This document shows, piece after piece, positions 1 to 12,119 of a stretch of 64,000 bases of DNA. The stretch covers positions 35,183,849-35,247,848 of the forward strand of contig OX388345.1 in assembly GCA_947579665.1 (NCBI GenBank), written 5' to 3'. Both the position numbers and the translations under genes were made by a program. The stretch comes from Sympetrum striolatum (Eukaryota; Arthropoda; Insecta; Odonata; Libellulidae). Below the pieces are notes generated by a model, which was not told the DNA's origin, ran no database searches, and saw nothing but the letters and a program-made list of their open reading frames with translations. Position 1 is the stretch's first letter; every line of letters begins with the position of its first letter.

Positions 1-3000
1 AGATGTTTACGATGAAATTATGAATGGCGCCAGAATAAATATTTTTTGGTCCATTAAAGTAAACGTTGGAAAACTGACGAAAAGGAAGCTGTGTCCCCAT
101 TTGACCAAGGACCAGAAAATGAATACGCAGGAACATGAATTATTAAGATAACAGTTTATTTTATTTCGTAATGCATGAATTTATCTTTTCACAATATCTT
201 CCCACTCTTCTATGGCGACTACTCACAAGGTGATATCAATTTTAAATACCTCAGACTTAGACTCACTCAATTAAATTCAGAAATTGAGATCAATTGAATT
301 CTCCACATTCATCAATGTAAAATATACGAAGTTGCTAGAGAAAAATGAATAAGACATAACATAAACTGAATAGAATTAAAAACTCAATAATATGTTGTTG
401 CAATAAAAAGAAGGTGGAATTTTACTTAAAATTTAAAATCTCTCATCAATGAAGAGCTAGATTTACGTGTAGTAGAGTAAGAAAAAGGTAAAGAAATCGC
501 TAAAGAAAATTTCGCTTTGTTTACAATCTTGTCAATCGAGAAAATCCTTAGGTGAAATACTTCGTGAGTTAATTGGAGTTCTATAAATAAAAATTTTACG
601 TAATTCAGGAGAAAATTTTAAACTCGAGGTCTTTTTTCATGAAAGTAAATCTTGATTAAAGAAAAATGCGCTAATATGATTAACAGATCTTTATAAGGAT
701 AAAAAACACGTTTAAGATTTAAAGATATCTAAATTAGGCTTCCGAACGATATAAACGCACATAATTACATATTTAAAAAATTACTTTGGAATCTTGATAT
801 CATCATCAGCTATTATCCCAATAGACTTAAAGCAGATTAGCCTCGAAAATAATGAAAACTGCTAAGTGAAGAGAATTCAAGGAAGGTAATTTGGTATCAA
901 ATTAATCCCAATAACTTTAGAGCCTATATTCTATAACAGCCCAACTGACAGCAAAAATCCAGACAATCCCTCGTTGAAATGCTGCAGCGAAAATAGATAA
1001 CTACCGTACGCAATTACTTCCTCCGACGACTCACGTTCTTGCCTTATTATCTCACTTATACGCTATTCTGTACATGGATGCACGACTTAGAATGGGATAA
1101 TTGAATTACAATGATCTTTAGCATTCGTTAACTCTACATTATTCACGATAAATCTTAAGGCTTTATAGAACATCGCTAATATTAGAAAAAACCGGATTTA
1201 CCAGCGTCACAATTTTATTCCAATCCCCTTCAACTTCTCTTTTTGGATCATTAAAGGGAGCCGAGAGAAGGAGGTTGTTTGTTTGGGGCAAACCATGGAA
1301 ATTCAGGCTGCAATATGAATGAAAACCATGGTAGAGGGATTCCGGAGAGCGCTTGGCGAAGGGCTGTACCCTTAGGGCGTGGGGACCCACGCCTTCATTA
1401 TTGGACGTGTGAAAGTTTGGAACCGAAATTCTCTCGCCTTGGCTTCCTTTCTCATGTCCCTACGCATTACTGCAAGGGACAAAAGTCAGTCGACACGCCC
1501 CCTTTATGCAAGAGGTCCATTGCCTACACAACGCTGGAGATTTACGTACGGCCTGTGCACAAAGGAGCAGACGGCGGCTGAGGCAAAGGGGTGTGCTTGC
1601 GGTGTGGAGATAAGGGCATGTTCTCGGTGATATTTCGAAGGGAGCAACAAAGAAAATATTACGGGAGAACGTCGGACTTGGTGTAGATAAGCATCGGCCG
1701 CGAAAAAGTCAAATGTGAATAAATATGGGTCGTTGAGTGAACGCCCACAGCGTGGTCCACGGTGAGAAACATCAATGCGTGCTCCAGGGATTATCTTCTG
1801 AATAGGTCAAAGAGAGCCTGATTATTATTAGAGAAGGTCAGGGGTCGCTCGTAGGCATGGCCTTTCAACTGGGAGATGTCAAAAAGTTTATCGCTTTTAG
1901 CTGGTTCAAAAAGAACTTTCATGTAGATCAAAGTAATTTTAAAGTATAATTCCTCGATCGCAATATTAGATTACAATGAAGATCGTTTATTACAAGAAAG
2001 TATCGATATGGAAAATTTCGTATGCAGATCATCTGACGTTCTTTATAAGCTATTTGAGGACTATAAAAATCTCATTTCAATGAGAGCGGTTATATGATTG
2101 TGAAAATCTCACGAAATAATTCTAATAATTTCTATTTATAAATTCAAGTAAACATCGAACGGAAAATAATCTAACATACACACAATTACAGGTCAATGTT
2201 TGAAATAATTAAGTATTAGTAGTAAGCCATGATGATTCTGCTGATTTTACAGTTAAATGAATAAATCGAACAATAATTAATTCCGTACGATAGTGATTCC
2301 TTATTTTCGATTTGTAGCGGAAAAACAAGTATCAAGTGTCATAAATGAATACCAAATTTATAATCATCAAAATTTCAAAATTTACAATAATTTAAAATTT
2401 CCAGTGGAGAAACAAAGAACTAAATAACTTCCATCCACATTTTTGTCACCACGAATAATAACAAATTTTCTGCGATGAGCTAAGATTTGCCATAACCATT
2501 TGTGACACTTACTCTAAACGTTTATTTTTACCATAATATTTTGAAAATTATTTATTCAGAGATGCGTGAAATTCGGTCTTGCAAAGGCGGCACTGTTAGC
2601 AATCCTATTTACTTTTTCCAAACTTAATTTATGTTTTGAAAATCATTCGTTTAAGCAAATGAATGTTCGGATAGGCGAATAACAAGGTATAAAGAAATAT
2701 AAGCACCCTAATTTCATTTAAAGATACGAAGTTTATGATTAGACTAAATTTGAAGAAGAATTTTAAATGGATTGACATATCTAATCCAACTTAGAAGGAA
2801 AGAATCAAATCCTATTAAAGTATGGCGTAGAATCTGGCTAACTAATGGTCGAATTATTCGTGAATGATGAATCGCATGATACATTTCAACTCCTCTTAAC
2901 GCTGATAGACAAATCAAAAGTTGACATATACGAAAAAAACAAGCAAGGAATTCGAGATAAGTCAAGCGGAAAAGGGATTATCGCCTAGGATGTCAGTATA

Positions 3001-3560
3001 TCTTGATTAAATCCAATATTAACATAAGCAAGGAAAAAGATAAGCAAAAAATACGAGGATTTGAATGATTATTGACGCAATGGATACCTCAAGTGTTGTT
3101 ATGTGTGACGGAGAGTTTTATCGGAAAGAACACTTTCATGGAGATATCTCAAAACATACAGAGAATAGGCAAATTTAATTTAAAGACTCACGAACTTCGG
3201 GAATTGAAATGAGAGAACAGAAAGGTTACTTACGAAGGACGAAAAAGGGCGATATGGCAAAGGGACACGATTTTCGTCCTTGTGGGTTCAGTTGGAACAA
3301 GGTGGACGAATTAAGGAAAAAAATCCTCTTAATATTCCAGCTCGATTGACATATTGCCTAATGCTGATTGATGGAAACCGAAATTTACATACGTAAGCTT
3401 TACTTTCGGCGCGAACAACTCCGAGATAAAATCTTTTACACCGGTAACAATCCAGAGATGAGAAGGCTGTACGAAAATGACTTTGGAATTAGGTTCGACG
3501 AAACGGGTGGGAAAATTAGAGCCGATACCTGTTTCACCGTGGAAACAATTACACGTCCAA
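1..3560. other. AT-rich noncoding stretch, no gene recognised
   Basis: The sequence is AT-rich with frequent stops on both strands. The only open frames, of 60-100 codons, lie in a less AT-rich patch at about 1279-1640 and have no recognisable domain. Two of them overlap in different frames on the same strand, and a third partly overlaps on the other, which is what chance open frames in a GC-richer patch look like. I see no splice-flanked exon, tRNA or repeat that I can defend here. Confidence 0.5.
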
Positions 3561-3589
3561 AGATTTGAGACCATCCGGAGGAGTATTTG

Positions 3590-3935
3590 CCCAATTCCTA
3601 TTGAGGAAAAACGGGAGAAGGGAGCAATCGATCAGGATCTCTTGGACAGGGCCCTGGAGACAAGATAAATCCTGCAGGATTTGCAGGAGGGTGTACTTGG
3701 GAGAGAGGGAAGGGAGACAGATACGAACGATAATGAAAGAGACACGAGGTTGCGAAAGTGCAAAAGAAGAAAGACTTAAGTGGGGGAGAGAATTTAAAAG
3801 GAGAGAAAGGGTGTAGCCGATGAGGAGTGATGGGGCAATGTCAAAGAGGAGAGAGACTTCGAGATACGTGTTAGGGAGATACTAGATGCAGATACTAGAG
3901 GATAGGAGTTATGATGCATTCTAAAGCCACGAGAT
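3590..3935. other. Purine-rich tract
   Basis: The + strand is strongly purine-biased over about 300 bases, dominated by GAGA, GGAAG and AGAGAG runs. Open frames appear here only because purine-rich codons lack stops on this strand; the predicted peptides are Arg/Glu/Lys-rich and low in complexity. Similar tracts recur at about 9.44-9.62, 22.06-22.23, 29.72-29.99, 31.08-31.21, 33.83-33.95, 34.56-34.73, 37.88-38.23, 49.35-49.62 and 54.57-54.84 kb, with the pyrimidine-rich equivalent at about 60.04-60.23 kb. Such tracts can act as GAGA-factor sites or nucleosome-disfavouring DNA, or be degenerate microsatellites. I cannot choose between these from sequence alone. Confidence 0.5.
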
Positions 3936-4769
3936 GAAGACGAAGTGTGGACGTTAGTAGAGAAAAGTGACTACCTTTGCGCCAACTATTCGTTTCTGCG
4001 AAAGTTCCCGATACCGTATCTACGCGTGTCGACAATAATTCCGATTTATTTGCTGGTGTGTGGCAATCGTGTGGTACGTGCCTTAGCCCCTATGATACCA
4101 ATCACTTCATTTATAGTACTTTGAGAAACGGATGTTTTTCGGGCTTTCTCACTGTCTCTATGAAACAGGAGACAGATGTATATAATTGAAATGCAATCTG
4201 TTAAGGCAGATGATAAGGAAATTTAAATATAATTCAAATTCTAATATACTATGGTTTAAGAAAAAATTACCACCCCAAGTCGTACGTTCTCAAGATGTTT
4301 GGGAGCACCAAGGGAAACGTAAACATTGTTCTCGCTAAAAACAACCAACAATTAGGGGTATTTCGTGAAATCATTTACTGTGCATACAATAGAAAACGCA
4401 GATAGAAAACACAATAGAAAATTAAGTTACATATGGATATCTGATTTCTTCAACTGAAATTTTATGCTTACAGAATTTAAAAATGGAAAAATATTTAGAC
4501 TAATTTTCTACATGTGCACTAAAGAAACAAGAACCCTGTGCAGGTTTAAAAATATTACTTAGAACAATTATTACCTACTTTGTTAGATTTATTGGTTATT
4601 ATTGGCTAATATTCTGCATAAACCATATCAGACACCTTGGCGAAGTATCTACATTATTCATATTGCCATAGAGAGACATATATATTTCAGTTAAAGATGG
4701 TGATGTCACTTCGGTATAACAATGTTAGCTTAGAAAAAGAGTTAATGGGGGCTCGACGTTCGACGAAAC

Positions 4770-5470
4770 TTACGAATTTAAACATGTGACGTAATGAAAA
4801 ACGAGAGGTGAAAAATATAAAAGAATGACTGAGTGGCGGCCGTTAAGAATGAAATGACGTAAAGATGACGCGGACTTAAAAAATAAAACCGAAAGTGGTC
4901 AGGGAACTGCGGCGAAAAGAAAATCGATGACGAGGTGGCGAGAGACGTCGGCGGACACTGCTGCGGGTAAATCACACTTGGCGTGAGAGAGTTTAACGAT
5001 CGCGATACTAAACAAGTGAGCGACTGCAGGAGCCGATAAAAAAAGGCGTGGGTGCCGCACTCACGCAGTCCAGAAAGCGAGGAAAAACGGCAGAAATACG
5101 AGTGACGTTGGCGGGGTCAGAGACAGGCCCCGAGTCGCAATTTTTTTGCAATCCGAGAGCACGCACGCGCCTCCGTATATGCCGAAGGACCGTCGTCATT
5201 AGCGGAGGGAACAAAAAATCACGAAACAGGTGCTAAAGAGTTCTCCGAGCGTGACGCATAGCGTTCCACTGCGGAAAGGGAATGGCGACGAGAGTGAGAT
5301 TGGACGAGGCGCCATTTTGCGAGAGGAGAAATAATGAAAAGCGATTTATCCGTTTCGTTCGGATAATTCCGCGAAGGGCGGGGCGGAGCGCAATTTATGA
5401 GATTACGTTTCGGTTCGAGGATGGAGATCTCCGCGAAATTCGGATCGAATGAGGAGTAGATAAGGGCCCA
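4770..5470. promoter_or_regulatory. CpG-rich, promoter- or enhancer-like patch
   Basis: This patch is much richer in CpG than the AT-rich DNA on both sides. It contains a TATAAAAG motif near 4817 on the + strand, repeated GAGAG and GCGAGAG motifs, and a GCCATTTTG motif near 5312 followed by GAGAGG. The GCCAT plus GAGAG combination is what insect promoters and Polycomb response elements often use (established for Drosophila). Frames of 62-68 codons on both strands look like chance. No start-proximal coding exon or splice donor is convincing, so a promoter of an unannotated transcript, an enhancer or merely an unmethylated GC patch all remain possible. Confidence 0.25.
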
Positions 5471-7084
5471 GGTGTGCAGACTGACTTAGATGGATTGCCC
5501 AACGTGTCACAGACAATCAAGGAGTTCAAGATTGGGTAACGAAATTGCTAAAGATTTCGCAGCACTATTCACTGCTTGAGGATTCATCATTGCTGGTTTG
5601 TTAGCGGTTCTGTGGTCTGGGACTCAAATTTTAGCGAGAAAATAGAGGCTTTAAACGCAATATTGTTCGTGTTTGAATAAGAACTGGAGAATTTACAGAT
5701 AAGCCCGGATAAATAGTGGATGTGCCTACTACGCATGGACAACGATAACGTTTGATGTTGCAAAACTACAGAAAGCGAATACTAACAATGAACAGAACTG
5801 CTATAAACGAATGAATAAACTTTGTAGCATTTTCATAGCTTATTTCCTACTTTTCTATCTTAAATGGTTAATAAATGCGATAACAGAAATATATCAACTG
5901 AGTTTTAGTTCACTACAACCGTACGTGGTCAATTTTCTACGGTTGATTAAACGAAACTGTGAATTAATTGGGCAAATATTTTTTTTCAGCGACAGAAGAT
6001 CTAAAAAGGTACGCCCATGTGTTTTCCGAGAGTGCTAATTGATGATAATATCAAATCAAATGAGTATATAAATAAATATTGCGATCGATAATTCACCGTA
6101 ATTCTCACACATTCATTCAGATTATAAAAAATACTTCATTTGTTTCAAAAGAATGTTCATAAGGGAAAAGGGGAAGAACGCTACTGTATTCTACGCGGGT
6201 AAGGATAAAAATTAACGAATAAGTTTGACGCCTTGTGTACAATAATTACTATGTATCAACGAATTACTGAATACAGTCGAAAAGTACATAGAATTTTACC
6301 TGCTATAGTAAAGCTAGAAAAATTTCGTTAGGATTGGGAAATTCCCAAGAAACTCTGAGCTAAAATTATCTCATCATCATTTAAATTACTCAAGTATATC
6401 CACGAGTTCATCTAATACAACACGAACTTCACCACAAAACAAAAAAATTACGGCTGGTATCAAAGATGAATGATTCTACAAATGAAAGAACAAACTGGAA
6501 ATAAATCTCCGACGCTGTTTCTTTATTCCAATCACATCAACCAAAGTCACTCTCCGAATCAAAAGACTAAGGGTTAGTTATTTACTCTGAGAGAGTTTCT
6601 GTGGGCGAGATTTGGAATGATTACGAGCCAGGAACTCTCTAATGAATATCCAGATGAACCGCGATTAAAATTCCACGGAAAGGAACTCTAATTCATTTCC
6701 ACGAGAGAGCACGGATAATGGAAGGCATGGGAAAATTGTATCGCTCTAAATGAGGAGCGATTGTTCGTATGTTGAATACACATTCCGACGAAGCTTAGTT
6801 TGGAAAAGAGAAGCTGAATGTGGTAAGCAAATTGAGAACATATATCAATCGGATTTTTACAAACATATGTAAATAGGATACTAAATCGGAACCGCAGATA
6901 GCAAGAGCGAGAAAATACAGCGAGAAAAATCACAGGTTCTCTTCCGTAACATAATTAAGGATTCAGTACCTGTTTAATTGTATGTATGTTATGAATGTGT
7001 GAGAATCTGTCATTCAATAATCTGCGTATGTATAGAATCAACACATTCGCTCCTGCGTATGTATCTAAACTGAACAACCTATGT

Positions 7085-7215
7085 GCACTACATTATATTA
7101 TCATGAATAAATATCATGATTATATATGACATAAAATGAATAGGAATGCAGAAATAATATTATATATAATAATGAATGACGGAATATATAGTATATATTA
7201 TGTAATAATATATTA
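7085..7215. repeat. AT-only low-complexity segment
   Basis: The segment is a run of imperfect AT palindromes built from TATATA, ATAATATTAT and ATCATGAT units. It is simple low-complexity DNA, possibly a decayed AT microsatellite, with no coding potential. Confidence 0.55.
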
Positions 7216-7619
7216 TGAACAATTACTATGCATAATCATAGGCATTTTCCAACTCTTTTATGCCCTAAGAAGAGGATTTAAATAATTTATTTATTTAATT
7301 AAAAAAAACAAAAGGTGTTTGAAACGGGCAGGATAACCACATATTTTGAAGGGATAAATGTGAATTATAATAAAGATATTACTCGTAGCAATACCTAGGG
7401 TACATAATAAATTTCAGCAATTCAAGCTTATTTTATTCAGCAAGTTTCAGGTAATATCGCAAATGAAAGAAAGGGAACTACCATGAATGTAGAGACATTA
7501 GTTAAGATTAATACGTAATACCTATGAGCTTTCTCTTGTAACAATTTTCGCGTTACGCAAGGACAATAAAAACTAGAAGAAGTAACAGAGAAAGGTAACT
7601 TGCTTCTTTTCTGTTTCTT

Positions 7620-8060
7620 CCGAACGCATTACGTTTTTAACTCTTAAAATGCACAAACCAACCCATGCATCGAGAACAAGAGGCTCGGACTTACAATCGC
7701 TCCAAATTCAAAACTGATGAAAGGAGATGAAGGAAACAGCCGGCGCTGCAGACAAATAAAGCACGCCGACGGTTGCGCACAATGAATGCCCTCTGACGGC
7801 TTTTAATTGGGACGAGAAATACCCACGGTATGATACGCCGAGGTTTTAACGGCCGTTGAACTCACCGCGAGGGAATAACTTTCAAATTAAGGTCACACAA
7901 AAGGACTTCGTGCCCACCTCCTCGGGCGATTCCGATTCGTCATTCCGCGAAAAAATTTGCATATTAGCACCGTAAGCAATTAAGACATCGCTAAACAAAC
8001 AAAGGGACAATGCGACACGAATCGACGGATGTAAGACTCAATGGAAGGAAGCGGGAAAAC
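7620..8060. other. GC-richer noncoding patch
   Basis: This patch is CpG-richer than its flanks and holds no long frame and no repeat I recognise. Its composition resembles that of the other isolated islands in the window (for example 12.96-13.15 and 14.1-14.4 kb). Such isolated patches are candidates for conserved noncoding elements, but no comparison is available here. Confidence 0.25.
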
Positions 8061-8540
8061 AAACGGACATAAAAATATAAATGAGAATGGTACACGGCTT
8101 TTCTAACGCGAGAATTCTTTCGTGCAAATTAATTACAGTTTCATTTGTAGATGGCGTGGAGTTATACGATACGAATGGATGAGAGAATGACTTGTCATTT
8201 TCGAACTTTGCATAATCATTTTAATGGGGAATTCATGTCTTCGCGAATCAAACTACAATTATCCACGAAGAACATCTTAGTAGTGATCATTAACGAACCA
8301 ACGGGCGTCAAGCCCTCAATGATGGTAAAGCTATTGTAAAACATGATTAACTGCCTTCCAATTGAAAATGCACTTGAAATCCGACCAAGGGCATTCACTT
8401 ATTTCCTTATCGAGCAATTGAATTAAAGATGGGAATCCTGAATCGACTCACTTATTGATTTCATCATAACTTCACACGTAGCAATTACTGCTAATTTACA
8501 GTGAAGTACATAACACAAACCTTTCGTGCTCTATCAAGGA

Positions 8541-8592
8541 AATACACGATTTGCCCTGACTCGAACCTAGCACATTAACCATTTTGTGACAG
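8541..8592 (-). repeat. tRNA-derived SINE head relic
   Basis: Read on the minus strand, an AAATGGTTAATGTGC segment is followed by GGTTCGAGTCA (8557-8567). The latter is close to the RNA polymerase III B box (GGTTCGANTCC), and the former sits where a tRNA D-arm / A box would be. The spacing is shorter than in a real tRNA, as in the SINE at 40.0 kb. There is no acceptor-stem pairing, so this is a relic, not a functional tRNA gene. Confidence 0.4.
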
Positions 8593-10041
8593 ATACCTAT
8601 AATATCTTATCTCAGAGATAAATCGAAGAACTTTTGTAAGATATGCTAATAAAAAAATCAAGTAAGCAAGATTTTTCTACAATTAAAGTCACGTAATGAT
8701 ATTCTTTCGTACATCGTGATTTTAGAATTAAAATCTGCAGCTATTCGAGATAATTATGCAGAACAAAATTTAATCGAATTATAATTCATAAAACGGTGAT
8801 AAACAATTTTAAACCGAAAAATAGCAACTTAAATTGCAATAGAATGGATTTTTTAGAAGTCAATTTTATCTTCATATACATTCATATTCCAATCGTCTAT
8901 CGAGGTAAGGGGTGCACATAAAGCAATTGATTTTTTTATTATGCCTAGCCAGGACCACTCGCGGAAAGATCGAGTTATGAAAATTTCATAACAAACAAAT
9001 AATACAGTTCATTTCAATAATGTTTCCATTTTAATGAGTAAATTATTACTCCACATGATAACGTAAACATAACGAGAAAGTAGTCATTATAACGAAAGAA
9101 ACTATCTAAATTTTATGCGTGCTAAATATTTGCCATAATAAACCGAATCACGACGAAAAATGCCAACATGAAATTATAGATTCGCAGCCCGGTCTTGCCT
9201 CTAAAACGGATTAGACGAATTTGCATCTCGATTCAAACCGAATGTAGCAAACAAGATCGATAATTCGGAACGCCAGCTTGAAAAATTCAATCTCTCGAGA
9301 ACCCAATTATTTAAGGCCGCCGCGACGAATTTTATTTCCTCTCTTTGGAGACGACTGAGTGCGGCGCTGTAATATGTCGAATGGATTTAATGTGCCACCG
9401 TTTCGAAGAGTTCGGAAGCCGCAAATGAATGGGAATAAAAACGAACGCGAGAAAGAAAGGAGAGCTCCATTAGTACTGGGGAAGGAATGCTAGTGGAGGA
9501 GATTGTGAGAAAGTGGAGTCGCAGAGACGCATTAAGAGATGAAAGAGAAGTGGAGGAAAAAGGAAGAGGCGTGTCTGGAATAAACCCGAAAAGGCGGAGA
9601 AGATGTAGAGAAAATCGCGGAGGGACGAAGCGAGTTTGGTCAAGCAAATAAAGTCAAATTATCCAGCTATCAATCTGCCTGGTAAACAGGACTCCAAACA
9701 GCACCATCACTCTCACCGACTCATCCTATATCCTTCTTTCCTTTGGCAAATCCTCTACGATAACTTCTTATTCATACCGTTTTCCTCGGTTCCGTGACAA
9801 TTTAGCGCGCTTCAGAGGTTTAAAACCTCCAAAAGCAGTCTTAGTTGGCGTTCCTCGTCTTATTCCCCGGTAGTCGGAGAAAACAAGAAAGGAATGCTGC
9901 ACTTTTAAGGTGCCAAAATCTCTTTTCAAAGGCAATGCCTTCGCCATCAGGGGTCGTGCACGAAGAAAGCCGACAAAGACAACTTTTGGAGATTTTATAC
10001 ATCTAATTCATTAACAGCCGTGTTCCAAATTTTCTTTTTTT

Positions 10042-10272
10042 ACAACTCAGTGTGACAACTCATGGGACATGACAACTCACCATGCGGCAACTGACTGGAC
10101 GATAACTCATCGCGCGATTTATTTATTATTAAATATATTATTGAAAATTTCAGTTGTCGTAGAGATCTGTTGTTCGCGCAATGAGCTGTCGCCCGGTCAG
10201 TTGTCGCACGGTAAGTTGTCCGGTCCGATGAGTTGTCGCACTCTGAATTGTCGCATCTGAGTTGTCGGGTCA
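10042..10272. mobile_element. Fold-back element with arrayed 9-bp motif
   Basis: The left arm (about 10042-10117) carries five copies of a GACAACTCA-like motif at roughly 12-17 bp spacing. The right arm (about 10151-10266) carries at least six inverted copies (TGAGTTGTC) at similar spacing. The arms align as an inverted repeat of about 75 bp with roughly four in five positions matching, including the spacer bases, and enclose an AT-rich loop. Fold-back (FB/Galileo-type) and other DNA transposons have long terminal inverted repeats built of short tandem units; that is family knowledge. The open frames on both strands are just the motif translated. No transposase is present, so this would be a non-autonomous element. 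Confidence 0.65.
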
Positions 10273-11045
10273 CAACCTTTCTCTCCCTTCCTCTATCGAA
10301 TTTTTCTCGCGCATTCCTCGTCTTGATTACCTAAAGGCTCTTTCCCCATCTACGGCAAAGAGACATTTTCGGAGGTATTTCCCCTTCGCTGTCATCATCG
10401 CATCGTGCGACTTTCTCACTTGCAGAATTTCCTCTCTCCGAAGGAAAAATTCGCCAGAACCGATACTTTTCGTTCCGAGTTGTTTTTTAGGGAATTTTTC
10501 GTTTCCAGAAAATTGATGGTTTCTTGGAAGACCAATATCGGGTAATTGAATTACTTCTCGAAACTTTTCAACAGATTCCAGCCAAAGAGGGAAAGAAATG
10601 GCAAGTTTCCAACGCCGCATTTCCGCTCATCGGATTGGATTATTCAGATCTCAATTTGCTGATATATTCTCCCGATGAAAAGTCGAAACCAGTTCAACCG
10701 TAGAATTGAGTACAAGAAGAAAATCGTAATATTTTTGGAATTAAGGATTGATTGAATTTACTTATCTTTAAACAGAAGCAAAACCAAGCGTGGGTTCAGA
10801 AGCGTTAGGAAGCTTTTGAATGAATAAAACATGCATTAAACAAGATGGAACAGTTATAATTCAATTTTATCTACCTCATTGTTTGGGTTTCCTTCTACGA
10901 TAGATTAAGCTTAAGTGAACCCTTAAACGATACATAAGAAATTGGATATTATCCTCTTTTCCTGCTCTTGGAATTCGGGATATTGTTTATATTTTTGATA
11001 AAATCGATATTTGAAGGTGTGACTTCGTGGAAAGCCATTGCAATT

Positions 11046-11202
11046 GAGAAAATTGGTAATTTTCCACAGGAGATTTTTATTTTCCTACCGGTTTCGTAAG
11101 AGAGCTTTCATCTTCAGGCCTGAAGATGTATGTCCTCTCACGTTAGCAAAGAAACCGATATCAAAATAAAAATATCACCAGTGGAAAATTACCAAGTGTC
11201 TC
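11046..11202. mobile_element. Fold-back element with hammerhead-like arms
   Basis: This is an imperfect inverted repeat with arms at 11046-11118 and 11119-11202 and no loop: the centre is a perfect 20-bp palindrome at 11109-11128. Both arms end in the same outer segment, GGTAATTTTCCAC. Each arm, read outward from the centre, contains CTGAAGA-T then GAA-ACCGGT (left arm, minus strand) or GAA-ACCGAT (right arm, plus strand). In the left arm the segment between them can pair (GAAAG with CTTAC, one mismatch). The same order recurs at 29.16, 37.09 and 50.11 kb. The element looks like two copies of one 3' end joined head to head. Confidence 0.65.
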
Positions 11203-11499
11203 ATTCTTAATATTTTGGTTAATAAATGTGTTCATACAATAAATTTCGTTAATTGTTGAATTTAATAAATAAATGCCACTAATAAGCCCTTCATTGTACG
11301 AATTACGAGAATATACGTGTCTTCCTGGTGTAGAATCGCAATCAGTTAAGGTAATTCATTCCACAATTACCTATCAGTCAGTAAAGCCTTCAAACAATAT
11401 GCGTGCGTTCCTTCGGCGATTCGAAAAAGAATCGTTCTTTTCCCGGAGAAGAAGGCTTTCCAAGAAAATTTCCGCCCCGTGGTGGAGTACGGTAAACAG

Positions 11500-12040
11500 T
11501 TTGGGGGCGTGGAAGTTTCAAATTCCGACGACGGGCGACGTTACTACGTGACGGTCCTTCATCCCTTCACTTCATTTTCGCCAACTTATTCAAAAAGTTT
11601 GGACATCCGAATTTCCCCCGGAGCTGGAACACATTCACCCGGGTTTCCTCTCTCCTCCCCCGGCTCCATTATTCATCTCCTCACGAATCTCCTCTTCCTT
11701 ATCACCTCCTCTTTCCCCAGCATCCACTCTCAAGCACTCCTCTCACGTATTGAGCCAATCAAGGCCTTCCGATTGCCTCTTCGATAAGCCCGGCGCCGGC
11801 CAAAAGGTGTACAAGACGGCAGCTCTCCGATATTCCTCTCTTTTCGTTTCGCTCTTTCTTTTCGATGCACGCCAATCACAACATCTTCGACGCATGACAA
11901 CCATTGTTTCGGGCGCGCTTCGTTTTCGGCTGTGATCATGCACCGACGTTCGTAAACTGTCGGGCAGACTTATCTGTACACTGCGGACGAGCCAACTTGG
12001 GCTGCAGACGGCCATATTTTTCTTTTTCTGTCGGCATTAA
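11500..12040. other. CpG- and pyrimidine-rich patch with overlapping chance frames
   Basis: Frames of 60-100 codons overlap on both strands here (for example + 11479-11787 and - 11743-12015), with no recognisable domain. Overlap of several unrelated frames plus CpG richness argues for base composition rather than a gene. The core at 11.63-11.76 kb is pyrimidine-rich on the + strand. Confidence 0.3.
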
Positions 12041-12119
12041 AAACGCAGACGCTTCATCCGCTGTATCCCATACAATATCCTCACGAACAAATTATTTTTG
12101 TACACTTACGCAAGAATAT

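Noticed and set aside
10668..10702. CGATGAAAAGTCGAAACCAGTTC as another core-like match
   Set aside because: There is no pairing stem between the parts and the first core base context is wrong.
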